From Candidatus Gastranaerophilales bacterium (lineage in GTDB: Bacteria > Cyanobacteriota > Vampirovibrionia > Gastranaerophilales > Gastranaerophilaceae), in the NCBI GenBank assembly GCA_900548405.1, contig UNSJ01000020.1:1-36533 (forward strand): a stretch of 36,533 nucleotides of DNA, written 5' to 3'. Made by a program: the position numbers and the translations under genes. A model generated the notes under the pieces. It ran no database searches. It saw only the letters and a list, made by a program, of their open reading frames with translations, and was not told where the DNA came from. Shown in pieces: positions 1 to 7,592 of the stretch. The stretch's first letter is position 1; each line of letters begins with the position of its first letter.

Positions 1-447
1 TAATTTTTCTGCATATGCCAAAAATATGTAATACACAAATACTGAAAGAAATGCAACACAGGCGATTACAATAATCGGGAGAACAATTGTATGGAAAGCA
101 ATCATATACAAAACGACCGATAAAAATAATGCAATACCTGCATATAATCCCCATATAATATTTAATTTAATCATTCCCCAGAATACTTTGCCCTGAATGT
201 CTTTGAACGGAGGTAAAACACCCGAGTTTATATTGTTTATTGCATTGTGCAAAAACTGAAGACTGTACCCTCCGATGAAAATATTAAATATGATATCAAA
301 CGGATTTTGCTTAAAAGTATCAGGTTTCCCTATTTTTATATCAAATATTGTTGAACATAGCGACCAAACAAAGGCTATTATAAATAACAAAATATGGATT
401 TTTTTATTTTCATAAACTTTTTTATAACTCTCAAGTAAACCGGACAT
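1..447 (-). CDS. Partial membrane protein of unknown function (3' end beyond window)
   Basis: The ATG at 447 is preceded by a good Shine-Dalgarno site (AAGGAG, 7-8 nt away) and the frame stays open for 149 codons to the window edge, so the C-terminus is missing. The visible protein starts MSGLLESYKK and has a hydrophobic stretch at about residues 18-34, a second weaker one around 57-65 and two strong ones near residues 104-121 and 123-142, so it is an integral membrane protein. I recognise no catalytic motif and cannot assign a family. It is divergent from prfB, with about 80 nt between the two start codons. The reading frame and RBS are seen directly. The membrane location is inferred from hydrophobicity. 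Confidence 0.7.
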   Translation of the reverse strand, partial: MSGLLESYKKVYENKKIHILLFIIAFVWSLCSTIFDIKIGKPDTFKQNPFDIIFNIFIGGYSLQFLHNAINNINSGVLPPFKDIQGKVFWGMIKLNIIWGLYAGIALFLSVVLYMIAFHTIVLPIIVIACVAFLSVFVYYIFLAYAEKL

Positions 448-492
448 TAAAATCTCCTTGTAATGTGTTTATTATAGCAGTTTCTCATTTTA

Positions 493-521
493 TTGCAAGA
501 ATATGTTTTTTTTAGTAAAAT
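493..521 (+). promoter_or_regulatory. prfB promoter placed for a leaderless transcript
   Basis: TTGCAA (493-498), a 17-bp spacer and TAAAAT (516-521) form a sigma-70-type promoter. The -10 box ends only 6 nt before the ATG at 528 and no Shine-Dalgarno site is present, so transcription would begin at or next to the start codon. Box matches and spacing are seen in the sequence. The leaderless reading is inference. Confidence 0.55.
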
Positions 522-527
522 CAATTT

Positions 528-1662
528 ATGGATACAGAAATAAAACAACAGATTAATAATTTAAAGACACGTTTTAAAAAAATAAAGGAGTGTCTTTGAC
601 ACAGCAGTTCTTGAAAAAGAGCTTGAAAAGCTTGAAAAAGAAATGCAGTCGCCCGATATTTGGTCAGATCAAAAAAAAGCATCAGAGCTGGGTGCAAAAA
701 TCAGAGATATAAAGGACAATCTTGAGTTTGTTTGTAACTGGCAGTCAGTTCTTGATGATGCTCAAGTTGCTTTGGAAACTGAAGATGATGATTTAATAAA
801 TGAAAGTTTAATTCAGCTTAAAGAAATGGAACGTGCTGTTGATAAATTTGAAGTTAAACAAATGCTCAGCGGCGAATACGATGAAGCAGATGCAATTTTG
901 ACAATAAATGCAGGAGCAGGCGGTACAGATGCGCAAGATTGGGCAAGTCTTCTTTTGAGAATGTATACAAGGTGGGCAGAATCCGCTCAGGGGGCATCCC
1001 AAAGTCAGTCAAATTCCGGCACGGGTGGTGAAAAAAGAGGCTGGCATGTAGATTTGCTGGATAAACTTGATGGTGATGAAGCAGGTATAAAATCTGCTAC
1101 AATAAAGATTACGGGTAAATACGCTTTCGGATATGCAAAAGCAGAAAAAGGCGTTCACAGATTGGTAAGAATTTCGCCATTTAACGCAAACGGTAAAAGG
1201 CAGACAAGCTTTGCATCCGTTGAAGTTTCTCCGATTATTGAAGATTTTGAAAAAACAATTACAATACCTCCCGAAGAACTTGAAGTTGATACAATGCGTT
1301 CAGGAGGAGCAGGCGGTCAAAATGTAAATAAGGTTGAAACAGCTGTAAGAATATTGCATAAGCCGACAGGTATTGTGGTTAAGTGTCAACAGGAACGCTC
1401 ACAGCTTCAAAATAAAGAGAATGCAATGCAAATTTTGGCATCAAAGCTTCTTGCAATTAGACAAGCTGAGCACGAAAAAAAGCTTGCCGAGTTAAAAGGA
1501 GAAAATGTCGATATAAACTTTGGTTCACAAATACGTTCGTATGTTTTTCATCCTTATAAAATGGTTAAAGACCACAGAACAAATTTTGAAGCAGGAAATG
1601 TTGATGCGGTTATGGATGGCGAGATTGACGGATTTATTGAAGCATATTTACGTTCTAATTAA
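528..1662 (+). CDS. prfB: Peptide chain release factor 2, with programmed +1 frameshift
   Basis: RF2 recognises UGA and UAA stop codons and triggers peptide release in the ribosome. The first 23 codons (528-596) run to an in-frame TGA at 597-599, inside an AAGGAG, TGT, CTT, TGA, C arrangement. This is the classic RF2 autoregulatory +1 frameshift site, with an internal Shine-Dalgarno-like AAGGAG. Reading continues from 598 to the TAA at 1660-1662, giving about 377 residues. The SPF tripeptide (stop-codon recognition) lies in [11 protein letters not shown] and the catalytic GGQ in [11 protein letters not shown]. Compared with typical RF2 (about 365 aa) there is an extra segment of about 16 Ser/Gln/Gly-rich residues after RWAES, before RGWHVDLL. 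A start at 643 would miss the N-terminus and the frameshift. The gene is monocistronic in this view. Confidence 0.96.
585..600 (+). promoter_or_regulatory. RF2 programmed +1 ribosomal frameshift site
   Basis: AAGGAG (585-590) lies just upstream of CTT (594-596) and TGA (597-599), followed by C. The ribosome pauses at TGA when RF2 is scarce, and the SD-like element helps peptidyl-tRNA slip from CUU to UUU. Frame 528 connects to frame 598 exactly as in other bacteria with this autoregulation. Confidence 0.95.
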
Positions 1663-1665
1663 GTC

Positions 1666-1694
1666 TTGTGAAAATATATACGATATGTTATAAT
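1666..1694 (+). promoter_or_regulatory. Promoter of the first poly-G pilin locus
   Basis: TTGTGA (1666-1671), a 17-bp spacer and TATAAT (1689-1694) lie directly after the prfB stop codon. The -10 region TTATAATAATAAA is shared with the other three poly-G pilin loci in the window. Confidence 0.6.
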
Positions 1695-1720
1695 AATAAA
1701 GAATAAAAGTTAAAGGAGCA

Positions 1721-1736
1721 CCAGTGTAGCCGCTGG
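1721..1736 (+). promoter_or_regulatory. Conserved leader hairpin
   Basis: CCAGTG, loop TAGC, CGCTGG forms a 6-bp stem with one T-G wobble in the 5' leader of the poly-G pilin gene. The same element recurs at 31574-31589 and 34243-34258 with a different wobble position. It follows a GGAGC sequence in each case except the third, which has GTAGC. Confidence 0.45.
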
Positions 1737-1780
1737 AGATGCGATATGCATAATAGCTTAAAATTATTGAAAGGAGAATT

Positions 1781-2532
1781 ATGAAAAAGTTTGGTTATGT
1801 CGGGGGGGGGGCAGACTTCTAAGCTCCAAACATAAAGGTTTTACTCTTGCTGAGGTTTTGGTCACACTTGGCATTATCGGTGTTGTTGCTGCAATGACAA
1901 TGCCATCTTTAATAGCAAATCATAATGAAAAACAAACTGTTGTTCAATTAAAAAAAGTATATGCAACATTAAGCAATGCTTATGTATCTGTATTAAATGA
2001 ATACGGTGCACCCGCAGATTGGGGATTACCTTCAAGAGATAATAATGAAAGCCACGATATGTTTATGGCAAAGTTTGATAATTATCTTAAATATATTAAA
2101 AACTGCGGTACAACAGATAACGGTTGTTATACTGATAAAATATATGATTTAAAAGGTAATCCTTATACTTCTGATGTACTTACCGTAAATTCCTTTAAGG
2201 CAATTTTGGCTGACGGCTCAGGTTTTGCCCTAAGAGTTTGGAATGAAAATTGTGTTAAAGATAATGATATATGTGCATTTTTTGAAGTTGATGTAAATGG
2301 ACTGAAAAAGCCTAACCGCTTTGGACGAGATATATTCAGATTTTATGTTACTCCTAAGACTATTATTCCTTATGGGTCACCTATTTGGCCTGGGAATGAA
2401 GATATGAACTTTGATAACAGATGTTTAGTAGGAGGTGCATCTTGTACTGCTTGGGTTTTAATTAATGAAAATATGGATTATCTTCATTGTCCTGAAAAGT
2501 TGGGCTGGAACAAGGCAAAGAGCTGTAAATAA
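1781..2532 (+). CDS. Prepilin-like protein, start codon out of frame across a G10 tract (OFF as written)
   Basis: The ATG at 1781 has a strong RBS (AAGGAG at 1771-1776). Seven codons later comes a run of ten G (1802-1811), and as written translation ends after 13 codons at TAA 1820-1822. The prepilin body is in the next frame. With 11 G the product would be one protein of about 250 aa starting MKKFGYV, then Gly residues, then LLSSKHKG, cleavage before FTLAEVLVTLG, a hydrophobic N-terminal helix and a globular domain with paired cysteines. This matches type IV pilin or type II pseudopilin N-termini (class III signal, Gly at -1, Glu at +5). The body is otherwise intact to the stop at 2530-2532. 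The reading of phase variation or slippage is inference. An internal TTG at 1858 could give only a headless fragment. Confidence 0.75.
1802..1811 (+). repeat. Poly-G tract (10 G), candidate frame switch
   Basis: Ten consecutive G in a low-GC genome, seven codons after a start with a good RBS. Length 10 puts the prepilin out of frame. Length 11 (or 8) would put it in frame. Confidence 0.8.
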
Positions 2533-2537
2533 TTAAT

Positions 2538-3170
2538 TTATAATAAATTTTTGCCGTGTAAATCTGTTCCGCCTGTTTTTATAAGGTTGTATTTGTCTGC
2601 AATTTTTTCCACGCTTTTTGCAGTGTGGAATTTTATTATGCCTCTATGCCTTTGGTACGGGTAATAAACTTCAAGTCCGTCAAGACCTAACGATATAAGC
2701 TTGTTTACAAATCTGTCAAGGCTTATTGCCCAGCAGCAGGCAGGATGAGCCAGAACAGCAATCCCTCCGGCATTATGAATTGCTTGAATTAATTTTTTTA
2801 TGTCGCGTTTTGCAAAAATTCTTATTATGTCAAGCTCGGTTTCGCGTTTGTTCTTTGCATAAAAAGGTGTCAGCTCAGGGTGATTTATGTCTATTCCGTA
2901 AGCTAAAAGATGCATAAATACATATCCGCACCATACATCAAATTCAACTGCGGGAATAAGTATTTCATCTTGAATAAGTTTATGTGCTTCAACAGAGTTG
3001 TGGTCAGATATTGCAATTTTTTGGTAGCCTTTTTCATGAGCTTGTCTTAAAATTTCAAATGCATCGCCTTCTCCGTCGGAAAAAGAGGTATGAATATGAA
3101 GATTAACTTTGTTTGAATCAAAATCATCTCTTTTTAATGATTTAATGTAATCTTTTATTTGGGGTTGCAC
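2538..3170 (-). CDS. PHP-domain metal-dependent phosphoesterase
   Basis: A 210-aa protein of the PHP superfamily. The N-terminal metal motif NLHIHTSFSDGEG places His25 and His27, followed by ISDHNSV near residue 56, a histidine in HAHP-like form (VLAHPA) and a C-terminal GGTDLHG. This order is typical of the YciV / RNase AM-like branch, which hydrolyses phosphoester bonds in 3',5'-nucleoside bisphosphates or short RNA ends. The exact substrate cannot be read from sequence. The start is GTG at 3170, with GAGGA a few nucleotides upstream. The 3' end converges on the pilin gene with only 5 nt between stops and no obvious terminator between them. Confidence 0.85.
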   Translation of the reverse strand: MQPQIKDYIKSLKRDDFDSNKVNLHIHTSFSDGEGDAFEILRQAHEKGYQKIAISDHNSVEAHKLIQDEILIPAVEFDVWCGYVFMHLLAYGIDINHPELTPFYAKNKRETELDIIRIFAKRDIKKLIQAIHNAGGIAVLAHPACCWAISLDRFVNKLISLGLDGLEVYYPYQRHRGIIKFHTAKSVEKIADKYNLIKTGGTDLHGKNLL

Positions 3171-3257
3171 TTGTTTTCCTCACTGTTCACTTTTTTATAT
3201 TTGTAATAAAATTATTATACAATAAATTTAAATATAATATTATTTTATAGGAGAGGT

Positions 3258-4259
3258 ATGGCTAAAGAAGATAAAAGTGTTTGGAAAATATTTTTTGAAG
3301 GATTGAAAATTTTCTGTTTTAATTTTCATAAGTTCTTTTTATATATGGCGTTTCCGGTATTGGGGCAAATTTTAGGGTTAGTGTTAATTTTCGGATTAAC
3401 ATACTGGTATACCGAAAGTTTGCCTGATTTAATTCAGAAATATCCTACTTTTAACAATTTTTCAACAATCTTAATCGTAATGCTTTTGATTACAGTTCCT
3501 GGACTTTTAATTTGGGCTAAAGCATTTTGGGATTATTTGGTTGCATACGGTGCGTTAAACTCTATGACCGAAGGTGCTTTAAACACAGGCAGAGTATATG
3601 ACTTTAGCGCTCACAAAGGTGTTGTGACAAAGAAAACATTTTCATTTATTGCTCTGTGGTTTTTGTTCGGAATTTTTACTTTGCTTGCAATAATACCTGT
3701 TTTCTGGGTTCTGGGCTTTATATTCTTTATTTATTTTATTCTAATCTTTCAGGTGTTTACGTTTGAAAATGATTTGTCGCCCATAGGGTATTTTAAAAAG
3801 AGTTTGCAGCTTGTTAAAGGAAAGTTTGCAAGAACATTCCTTCTGATGACAATACTCGGTTTGATTACATATGTGCTTTTAACATCAGGGGTATCAGTAA
3901 TCTTTGATTATTTAAATTTGACTGAGATTCTTGCAAAAGTATTTGAAGGCTGGGTTTCAAGTTTTCCTTTGGAACAGCTTGAAAAATTTAATATAACTCC
4001 TGTGCTGATTTCAAAAGAGCTGGTAAAACAATTAATATTTCTTTTGGTTGTTGGCTTTACGCTGCCTTTGAGAAGTATCTGCTGGACACTGTGGTATAAG
4101 AATTTAAATACAGAAGAAGCCGCTCCTTTAAAGAAAAAGACTAAAAAAGCTGATAAAAAAGCACCTTCTAAAATGGAAGGAAAATCATTTAAAATTGAAA
4201 AAAGAGGTATAGACCCTGAAATCATCAGACGTGCGAGATGGGAAGATGACGAGTACTAA
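3258..4259 (+). CDS. Polytopic membrane protein of unknown function with Lys-rich tail
   Basis: A 333-aa protein with RBS AGGAGAGG just before ATG 3258 and TATAAT at 3233-3238. Hydrophobic segments lie near residues 25-46, 70-90, 130-165 (probably two helices), 192-215 and 255-275, giving about six membrane spans. The C-terminal 50 residues are strongly basic (LKKKTKKADKKAPSK) and probably cytoplasmic. No catalytic motif is visible. The architecture resembles membrane domains found in DUF975 or glycerophosphodiester phosphodiesterase accessory proteins, but I cannot assign it. The next gene starts 2 nt after its stop, so 3258-5192 probably forms one transcription unit with the zinc-ribbon ORF and rph. 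Confidence 0.8.
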   Translation: MAKEDKSVWKIFFEGLKIFCFNFHKFFLYMAFPVLGQILGLVLIFGLTYWYTESLPDLIQKYPTFNNFSTILIVMLLITVPGLLIWAKAFWDYLVAYGALNSMTEGALNTGRVYDFSAHKGVVTKKTFSFIALWFLFGIFTLLAIIPVFWVLGFIFFIYFILIFQVFTFENDLSPIGYFKKSLQLVKGKFARTFLLMTILGLITYVLLTSGVSVIFDYLNLTEILAKVFEGWVSSFPLEQLEKFNITPVLISKELVKQLIFLLVVGFTLPLRSICWTLWYKNLNTEEAAPLKKKTKKADKKAPSKMEGKSFKIEKRGIDPEIIRRARWEDDEY

Positions 4260-4261
4260 AT

Positions 4262-4477
4262 ATGTTTATTTGTAAGAATTGTAAATCAATTGATAAATTT
4301 GAATTGATGTTTTCACCTGATTACAAGGGCGAAAGAAGGTTTTTGCAAAAATATAATAAAAATAATGATATTGAAATAACAGTGGACGGCTATACATTTG
4401 TACCTGATTTGCAGTTTATGAATGAACATGCTGTTTGCAGGTATTGCGGACAAATTTATATGTGGGACTATGAATAA
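4262..4477 (+). CDS. Small zinc-ribbon protein
   Basis: A 71-aa protein with two CxxC knuckles: ICKNCKS at the N-terminus (Cys4, Cys7) and VCRYCGQIY near residues 59-62. The spacing fits a single four-cysteine zinc ribbon. It begins 2 nt after the stop of the upstream membrane-protein gene and ends 10 nt before rph, so it is probably translationally linked. No function is recognised. Zinc ribbons of this size often bind nucleic acid or partner proteins, but nothing here proves that. Confidence 0.75.
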   Translation: MFICKNCKSIDKFELMFSPDYKGERRFLQKYNKNNDIEITVDGYTFVPDLQFMNEHAVCRYCGQIYMWDYE

Positions 4478-4487
4478 AGGATAAGAG

Positions 4488-5192
4488 ATGGAAAGAACTG
4501 ATAGAAAAAATAACGAAACAAGACAGATTAAATTTACTAAAGATTTTACAAAACACGCTTTAGGTTCTGTTCTGGTTGAATTTGGTGATACAAGAGTTAT
4601 TACTACTGCTTCTGTTGAGTCAGGGAAGCCAAAATGGATGGACAAAGAAGAAATGCGAGGATGGGTTACTGCCGAATACTCTTTGCTTCCATCAGCTCCG
4701 AACACAAGATGCCAGAGAGAAAGAACAAAAATTTCAGGAAGAACTCAGGAAATTCAAAGACTTATAGGACGAAGCCTAAGAGCATGTGTTGATTTAACTA
4801 AAATGCCTGATTTAACTATAACTGTTGATGCCGATGTTATTCAGGCAGACGGCGGAACTAGAACCGCAAGTATATGTGGAGGTTTTCTTGCCTTAAAAAT
4901 TGCTGTTGAAAAACTTCTTGCAGACGATACATTAAAGGAAAACCCCATTATTGAACCTGTCGGAGCTATTTCTGCGGGAATTGTTGACGGTGAAGTACGT
5001 TTGGATTTAAACTATATTGAGGATTCACACGCGCAGGTTGACAGTAATGTTGTTTTAACCAGAAGCGGCAAAATTATTGAGTTTCAAACAACTGCAGAAG
5101 GTGAGCCTTATGAACAATCTCAAATGATGGAAATATTCAACATTGCAAAAAAAGGAATTGACGAAGTAATTGCTATGTATGAGAAAATTTAG
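4488..5192 (+). CDS. rph: Ribonuclease PH
   Basis: A 234-aa phosphorolytic 3'-5' exoribonuclease that trims tRNA 3' ends, releasing nucleoside diphosphates. The family signature is clear: GSVLVEFGDTRVITTASVE near the N-terminus, RGWVTAEYSLLPSAPNTRCQRE, the RTQEIQRLIGRSLR helix, the DADVIQADGGTRTASICGG core with its phosphate-binding residues, and a C-terminal MEIFNIAKKGI. Length matches the family (about 238 aa). RBS AAGGATAAGAG precedes the ATG. Its 3' end carries the promoter of the next gene. Confidence 0.96.
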   Translation: MERTDRKNNETRQIKFTKDFTKHALGSVLVEFGDTRVITTASVESGKPKWMDKEEMRGWVTAEYSLLPSAPNTRCQRERTKISGRTQEIQRLIGRSLRACVDLTKMPDLTITVDADVIQADGGTRTASICGGFLALKIAVEKLLADDTLKENPIIEPVGAISAGIVDGEVRLDLNYIEDSHAQVDSNVVLTRSGKIIEFQTTAEGEPYEQSQMMEIFNIAKKGIDEVIAMYEKI

Positions 5193-5198
5193 TATAAT
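5170..5198 (+). promoter_or_regulatory. Promoter of the small secreted coiled-coil genes
   Basis: TTGCTA (5170-5175), 17-bp spacer, TATAAT (5193-5198). It overlaps the last codons of rph and leaves a leader of about 25 nt with RBS AAGGAG before ATG 5229. Confidence 0.6.
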
Positions 5199-5228
5199 AG
5201 TTTTGTAAAAAAGATAAGGAGAAAATTT

Positions 5229-5525
5229 ATGAAAAAACTTTTACTCGTTTCATTGATTTTAACTATTGCAGGTGCATCATCAGCTTATGCAGCAGAAACA
5301 ACTTACACAGAACAGTTCATCCAAAAACATACTCAAAAAATTGTTGATAAAGAAAAACAACTCCAAGAACAGCAAAAAGCAAGAGAAGAAGCTTCTGCTA
5401 AAAAACAAGAAGAATTCAAAAAGAAAATTGAAGCAGACAGAAAAGCTCGAGAAGAAGCTTCTAATGCAAGAAAACAAAAAATAGAACAAAAGAAGAAATT
5501 ATTTAACGAATTAATTTCCGATTAA
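5229..5525 (+). CDS. Small secreted Lys/Gln/Glu-rich coiled-coil protein (paralogue 1)
   Basis: A 98-aa protein with a Sec signal peptide (MKKLLLVSLILTIAGASSAYA, predicted cleavage AYA-AE around residue 22). A highly charged helix follows, made of K, E, Q, R and A with near-heptad spacing, including two copies of a DRKAREEAS-like unit (KAREEASAKK and KAREEASNARK). RBS is AAGGAG. No enzymatic motif is seen. It is followed 14 nt later by a second gene of the same build, so the two probably act together at the envelope. The function is unknown. A structural or envelope-binding role is only a guess. Confidence 0.75.
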   Translation: MKKLLLVSLILTIAGASSAYAAETTYTEQFIQKHTQKIVDKEKQLQEQQKAREEASAKKQEEFKKKIEADRKAREEASNARKQKIEQKKKLFNELISD

Positions 5526-5539
5526 TAAGGAGAGATGTA

Positions 5540-5857
5540 ATGAAAAAGAAATTAGCTATACTTTTGGCAGTGACAGTAATGTCTATGACTTCTGTCTATG
5601 CTGCTGAAACTCAAGGACCTGTTTCAAGATGGCTTGATAATGTAACAAACAGTGTTTCTAAAAAAGAACAGTCTGTAAATAAAAAATCGCAAACAGAACA
5701 GCAAAAAATTGCAGCTAAAAAGAAAGCACAGCAGCAAAAATTAGCTCAAAAACAAGCTAAAGCAAAACAAAAACAGCTTGAAAGAGAAAAGAAAGCTAAA
5801 GAAAGAAAGGCTAAAGTACAGGCTAAGAAAAAACAGCTTAAAGAATTATTCCAGTAG
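5540..5857 (+). CDS. Small secreted Lys/Gln-rich coiled-coil protein (paralogue 2)
   Basis: A 105-aa protein with RBS AAGGAGAG, a Sec signal peptide (MKKKLAILLAVTVMSMTSVYA, cleavage before AE) and a very basic helical tail of K, Q, A, R and E from about residue 40 to the end. The signal peptide end (VYAAET) and the C-terminal KKKQLKELFQ closely match the upstream paralogue (AYAAET, KKKLFNELISD), which supports a tandem duplication followed by divergence. It is the last gene before a clear terminator. The function is unknown. Confidence 0.75.
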   Translation: MKKKLAILLAVTVMSMTSVYAAETQGPVSRWLDNVTNSVSKKEQSVNKKSQTEQQKIAAKKKAQQQKLAQKQAKAKQKQLEREKKAKERKAKVQAKKKQLKELFQ

Positions 5858-5880
5858 CTGATTTAATCTATAAAATATAA

Positions 5881-5910
5881 AGAGCAAAGCTTAGGCTTTG
5901 CTCTTTTAAT
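5881..5910 (+). terminator. Rho-independent terminator after the secreted coiled-coil pair
   Basis: AGAGCAAAGC, loop TTAG, GCTTTGCTCT gives a 10-bp stem, followed by TTTTAAT. Confidence 0.85.
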
Positions 5911-5926
5911 ATTCTTGTGTTAAAAT
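5898..5926 (+). promoter_or_regulatory. ilvB promoter overlapping the upstream terminator
   Basis: TTGCTC (5898-5903), 17-bp spacer, TAAAAT (5921-5926). The -35 box lies in the 3' arm of the preceding terminator hairpin. Confidence 0.45.
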
Positions 5927-5950
5927 CTCCATAAACAAATGGAGTTTTTT

Positions 5951-7591
5951 ATGCCCGCAACAGATATTCAAACCCTTACAGGTGCAAAGATTGTAACAGA
6001 AACCTTTAAAAAACTCGGGGTAGACAGTATATTCGGTTATCCCGGAGGAATTGTCCTGAATGTTTATGATGAATTATATAAGCAAAATAATATTAAACAT
6101 TACCTTGTGCGTCATGAGCAGGCTGCTGTCCATGCTGCAGAAGGATATGCCAGAGTTACGGGGAAATGCGGTGTTGCGATTGTAACTTCGGGACCCGGAG
6201 CAACGAATATTGTTACAGGACTTGCTAACGCATATCTTGACGGGTATCCGCTTGTTGTTATTACAGGACAGGTAATGGCTGATTTAATCGGTAAAGATGC
6301 GTTTCAGGAAGTGGATATTATTGATATTACAAAGACCTGTACAAAGAAAAATTTTCAAGTTAGAGATGCCAAAAATTTAGAAACTGTTCTTGTTGAAGCT
6401 TTTAATACGGCTATGTCAGGCAAGCAGGGACCTGTTGTCGTTGATATTGCAAAAAATGTTTTTTCTCAAGAAGTTGAATTCGATTCTGATATAAAGTTTT
6501 CTGCCGATAAAAATTGTCCGTTTGATTTTGAAGTTAAAAATGCTCTAAAAGCGGTATGCAAAGCTAAACGTCCGGTAATTGTCGCAGGCGGAGGTGTTGT
6601 TTCTGCTAATGCAGCAAAAGAGTTGACCGAATTTGCAAAGCTTTTGAATATTCCTGTTGTAAATACAATGATGGGAATTGGCTCTTATCCTTATGATGAT
6701 AAAAATAATTTTGGTATGATAGGTATATTCGGACAAGTCGCTGCTAATCAGCTTTTACGAGAAAGCGATATGATTTTTTCCGTAGGTGCACGATTTAACG
6801 ACAGAATAAGATGCTGTTTTCCAAATGGTGAACTTGAAAGAAACTTTGTTCAAATTGATATTAACGAAAATGAAATTTCGCGCATTATTCCTGCTTCAAT
6901 AGGAATTAGCGGTGATGCAAAATATGTGCTTCAAAAAATGATAACAGAAGTTAAATTAAACAACCTTCAAAGCTGCAAAGCTTCTGATTGGCTTGTATTT
7001 GCAGATAGTTTAAGGTCTAAAAACATTAAGCCTGAAAAAAGAACTGATGCAATGCATTCTTTTGAAGTAATGCAAAAAATTAATGAATTCATTCAAAACA
7101 AAAATCCTGTTGTAACAACTGAAGTTGGTCAGCATCAGGTATGGGCAGCAAGATATTTAAAGTTTAATGAAACAAAAAAGTTTATAACATCAGGCGGTTC
7201 AGGAACTATGGGTTTTGGCTTCCCTGCTGCAATAGGAGCTTGTATAGCTGATAATAATAATCCTGTTTTTTGTATAGCCGGTGATGGTTCTTTTCAAATG
7301 AATATTCAAGAACTTGCGACTTGTGTTGATTACAACCTCCCTGTCAAAGTGTTAATTATGAACAACGGATATCTCGGAATGGTTAGACAATTTCAAGAGA
7401 AGACCTGTGGAGCCAGATATTCGGCTACAAGAATTTCAAATCCCGATTTCTTAAAAACTGCGGAAAGTTACGGGATTTTAGGGATACGCGTTAATTCAGT
7501 TAATGAAATTTTCCCTGCATTAGAAAAAGCTTATGCTTATAACGGTCCTGTGCTTGTTGATTTTGTTATAGAGCCTGAAGAAATTTTATAG
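5951..7591 (+). CDS. ilvB: Acetolactate synthase large subunit
   Basis: Thiamine diphosphate enzyme, about 546 aa, that condenses two pyruvates (or pyruvate and 2-oxobutyrate) in valine, leucine and isoleucine synthesis. N-terminal ThDP domain: GYPGGIVLNVYDEL and the catalytic Glu in RHEQAAVHAAEGYAR. Middle FAD/regulatory domain: RPVIVAGGGV. C-terminal PP domain: GSGTMGFGFPAAIG, then the ThDP/Mg motif GDGSFQMNIQEL with MNNGYLGMVRQFQE. I start it at ATG 5951, because GGAG at 5941-5944 is its natural RBS. An upstream ATG at 5939 would add four residues but would place the only SD-like sequence inside the gene. No small regulatory subunit (ilvN) follows, which is unusual but not rare. A related ThDP decarboxylase is a less likely alternative. 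Confidence 0.92.
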   Translation: MPATDIQTLTGAKIVTETFKKLGVDSIFGYPGGIVLNVYDELYKQNNIKHYLVRHEQAAVHAAEGYARVTGKCGVAIVTSGPGATNIVTGLANAYLDGYPLVVITGQVMADLIGKDAFQEVDIIDITKTCTKKNFQVRDAKNLETVLVEAFNTAMSGKQGPVVVDIAKNVFSQEVEFDSDIKFSADKNCPFDFEVKNALKAVCKAKRPVIVAGGGVVSANAAKELTEFAKLLNIPVVNTMMGIGSYPYDDKNNFGMIGIFGQVAANQLLRESDMIFSVGARFNDRIRCCFPNGELERNFVQIDINENEISRIIPASIGISGDAKYVLQKMITEVKLNNLQSCKASDWLVFADSLRSKNIKPEKRTDAMHSFEVMQKINEFIQNKNPVVTTEVGQHQVWAARYLKFNETKKFITSGGSGTMGFGFPAAIGACIADNNNPVFCIAGDGSFQMNIQELATCVDYNLPVKVLIMNNGYLGMVRQFQEKTCGARYSATRISNPDFLKTAESYGILGIRVNSVNEIFPALEKAYAYNGPVLVDFVIEPEEIL

Positions 7592-7592
7592 C

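Noticed and set aside
1802..1811. Assembly or sequencing error as full explanation of the G tracts
   Set aside because: Not excluded for any single locus, but four loci with the same length and register, one with an internal T, are hard to explain by chance error. Raw reads would decide.
5280..5489. Long open frames on the opposite strand or in other frames of the coiled-coil gene
   Set aside because: They result from the A-rich, low-complexity codons of the real gene, which has a signal peptide and RBS. The alternates have neither.
5951..7591. Missing ilvN as a sign of pseudogenisation of ilvB
   Set aside because: All catalytic motifs of the large subunit are intact and ilvN is often encoded elsewhere.
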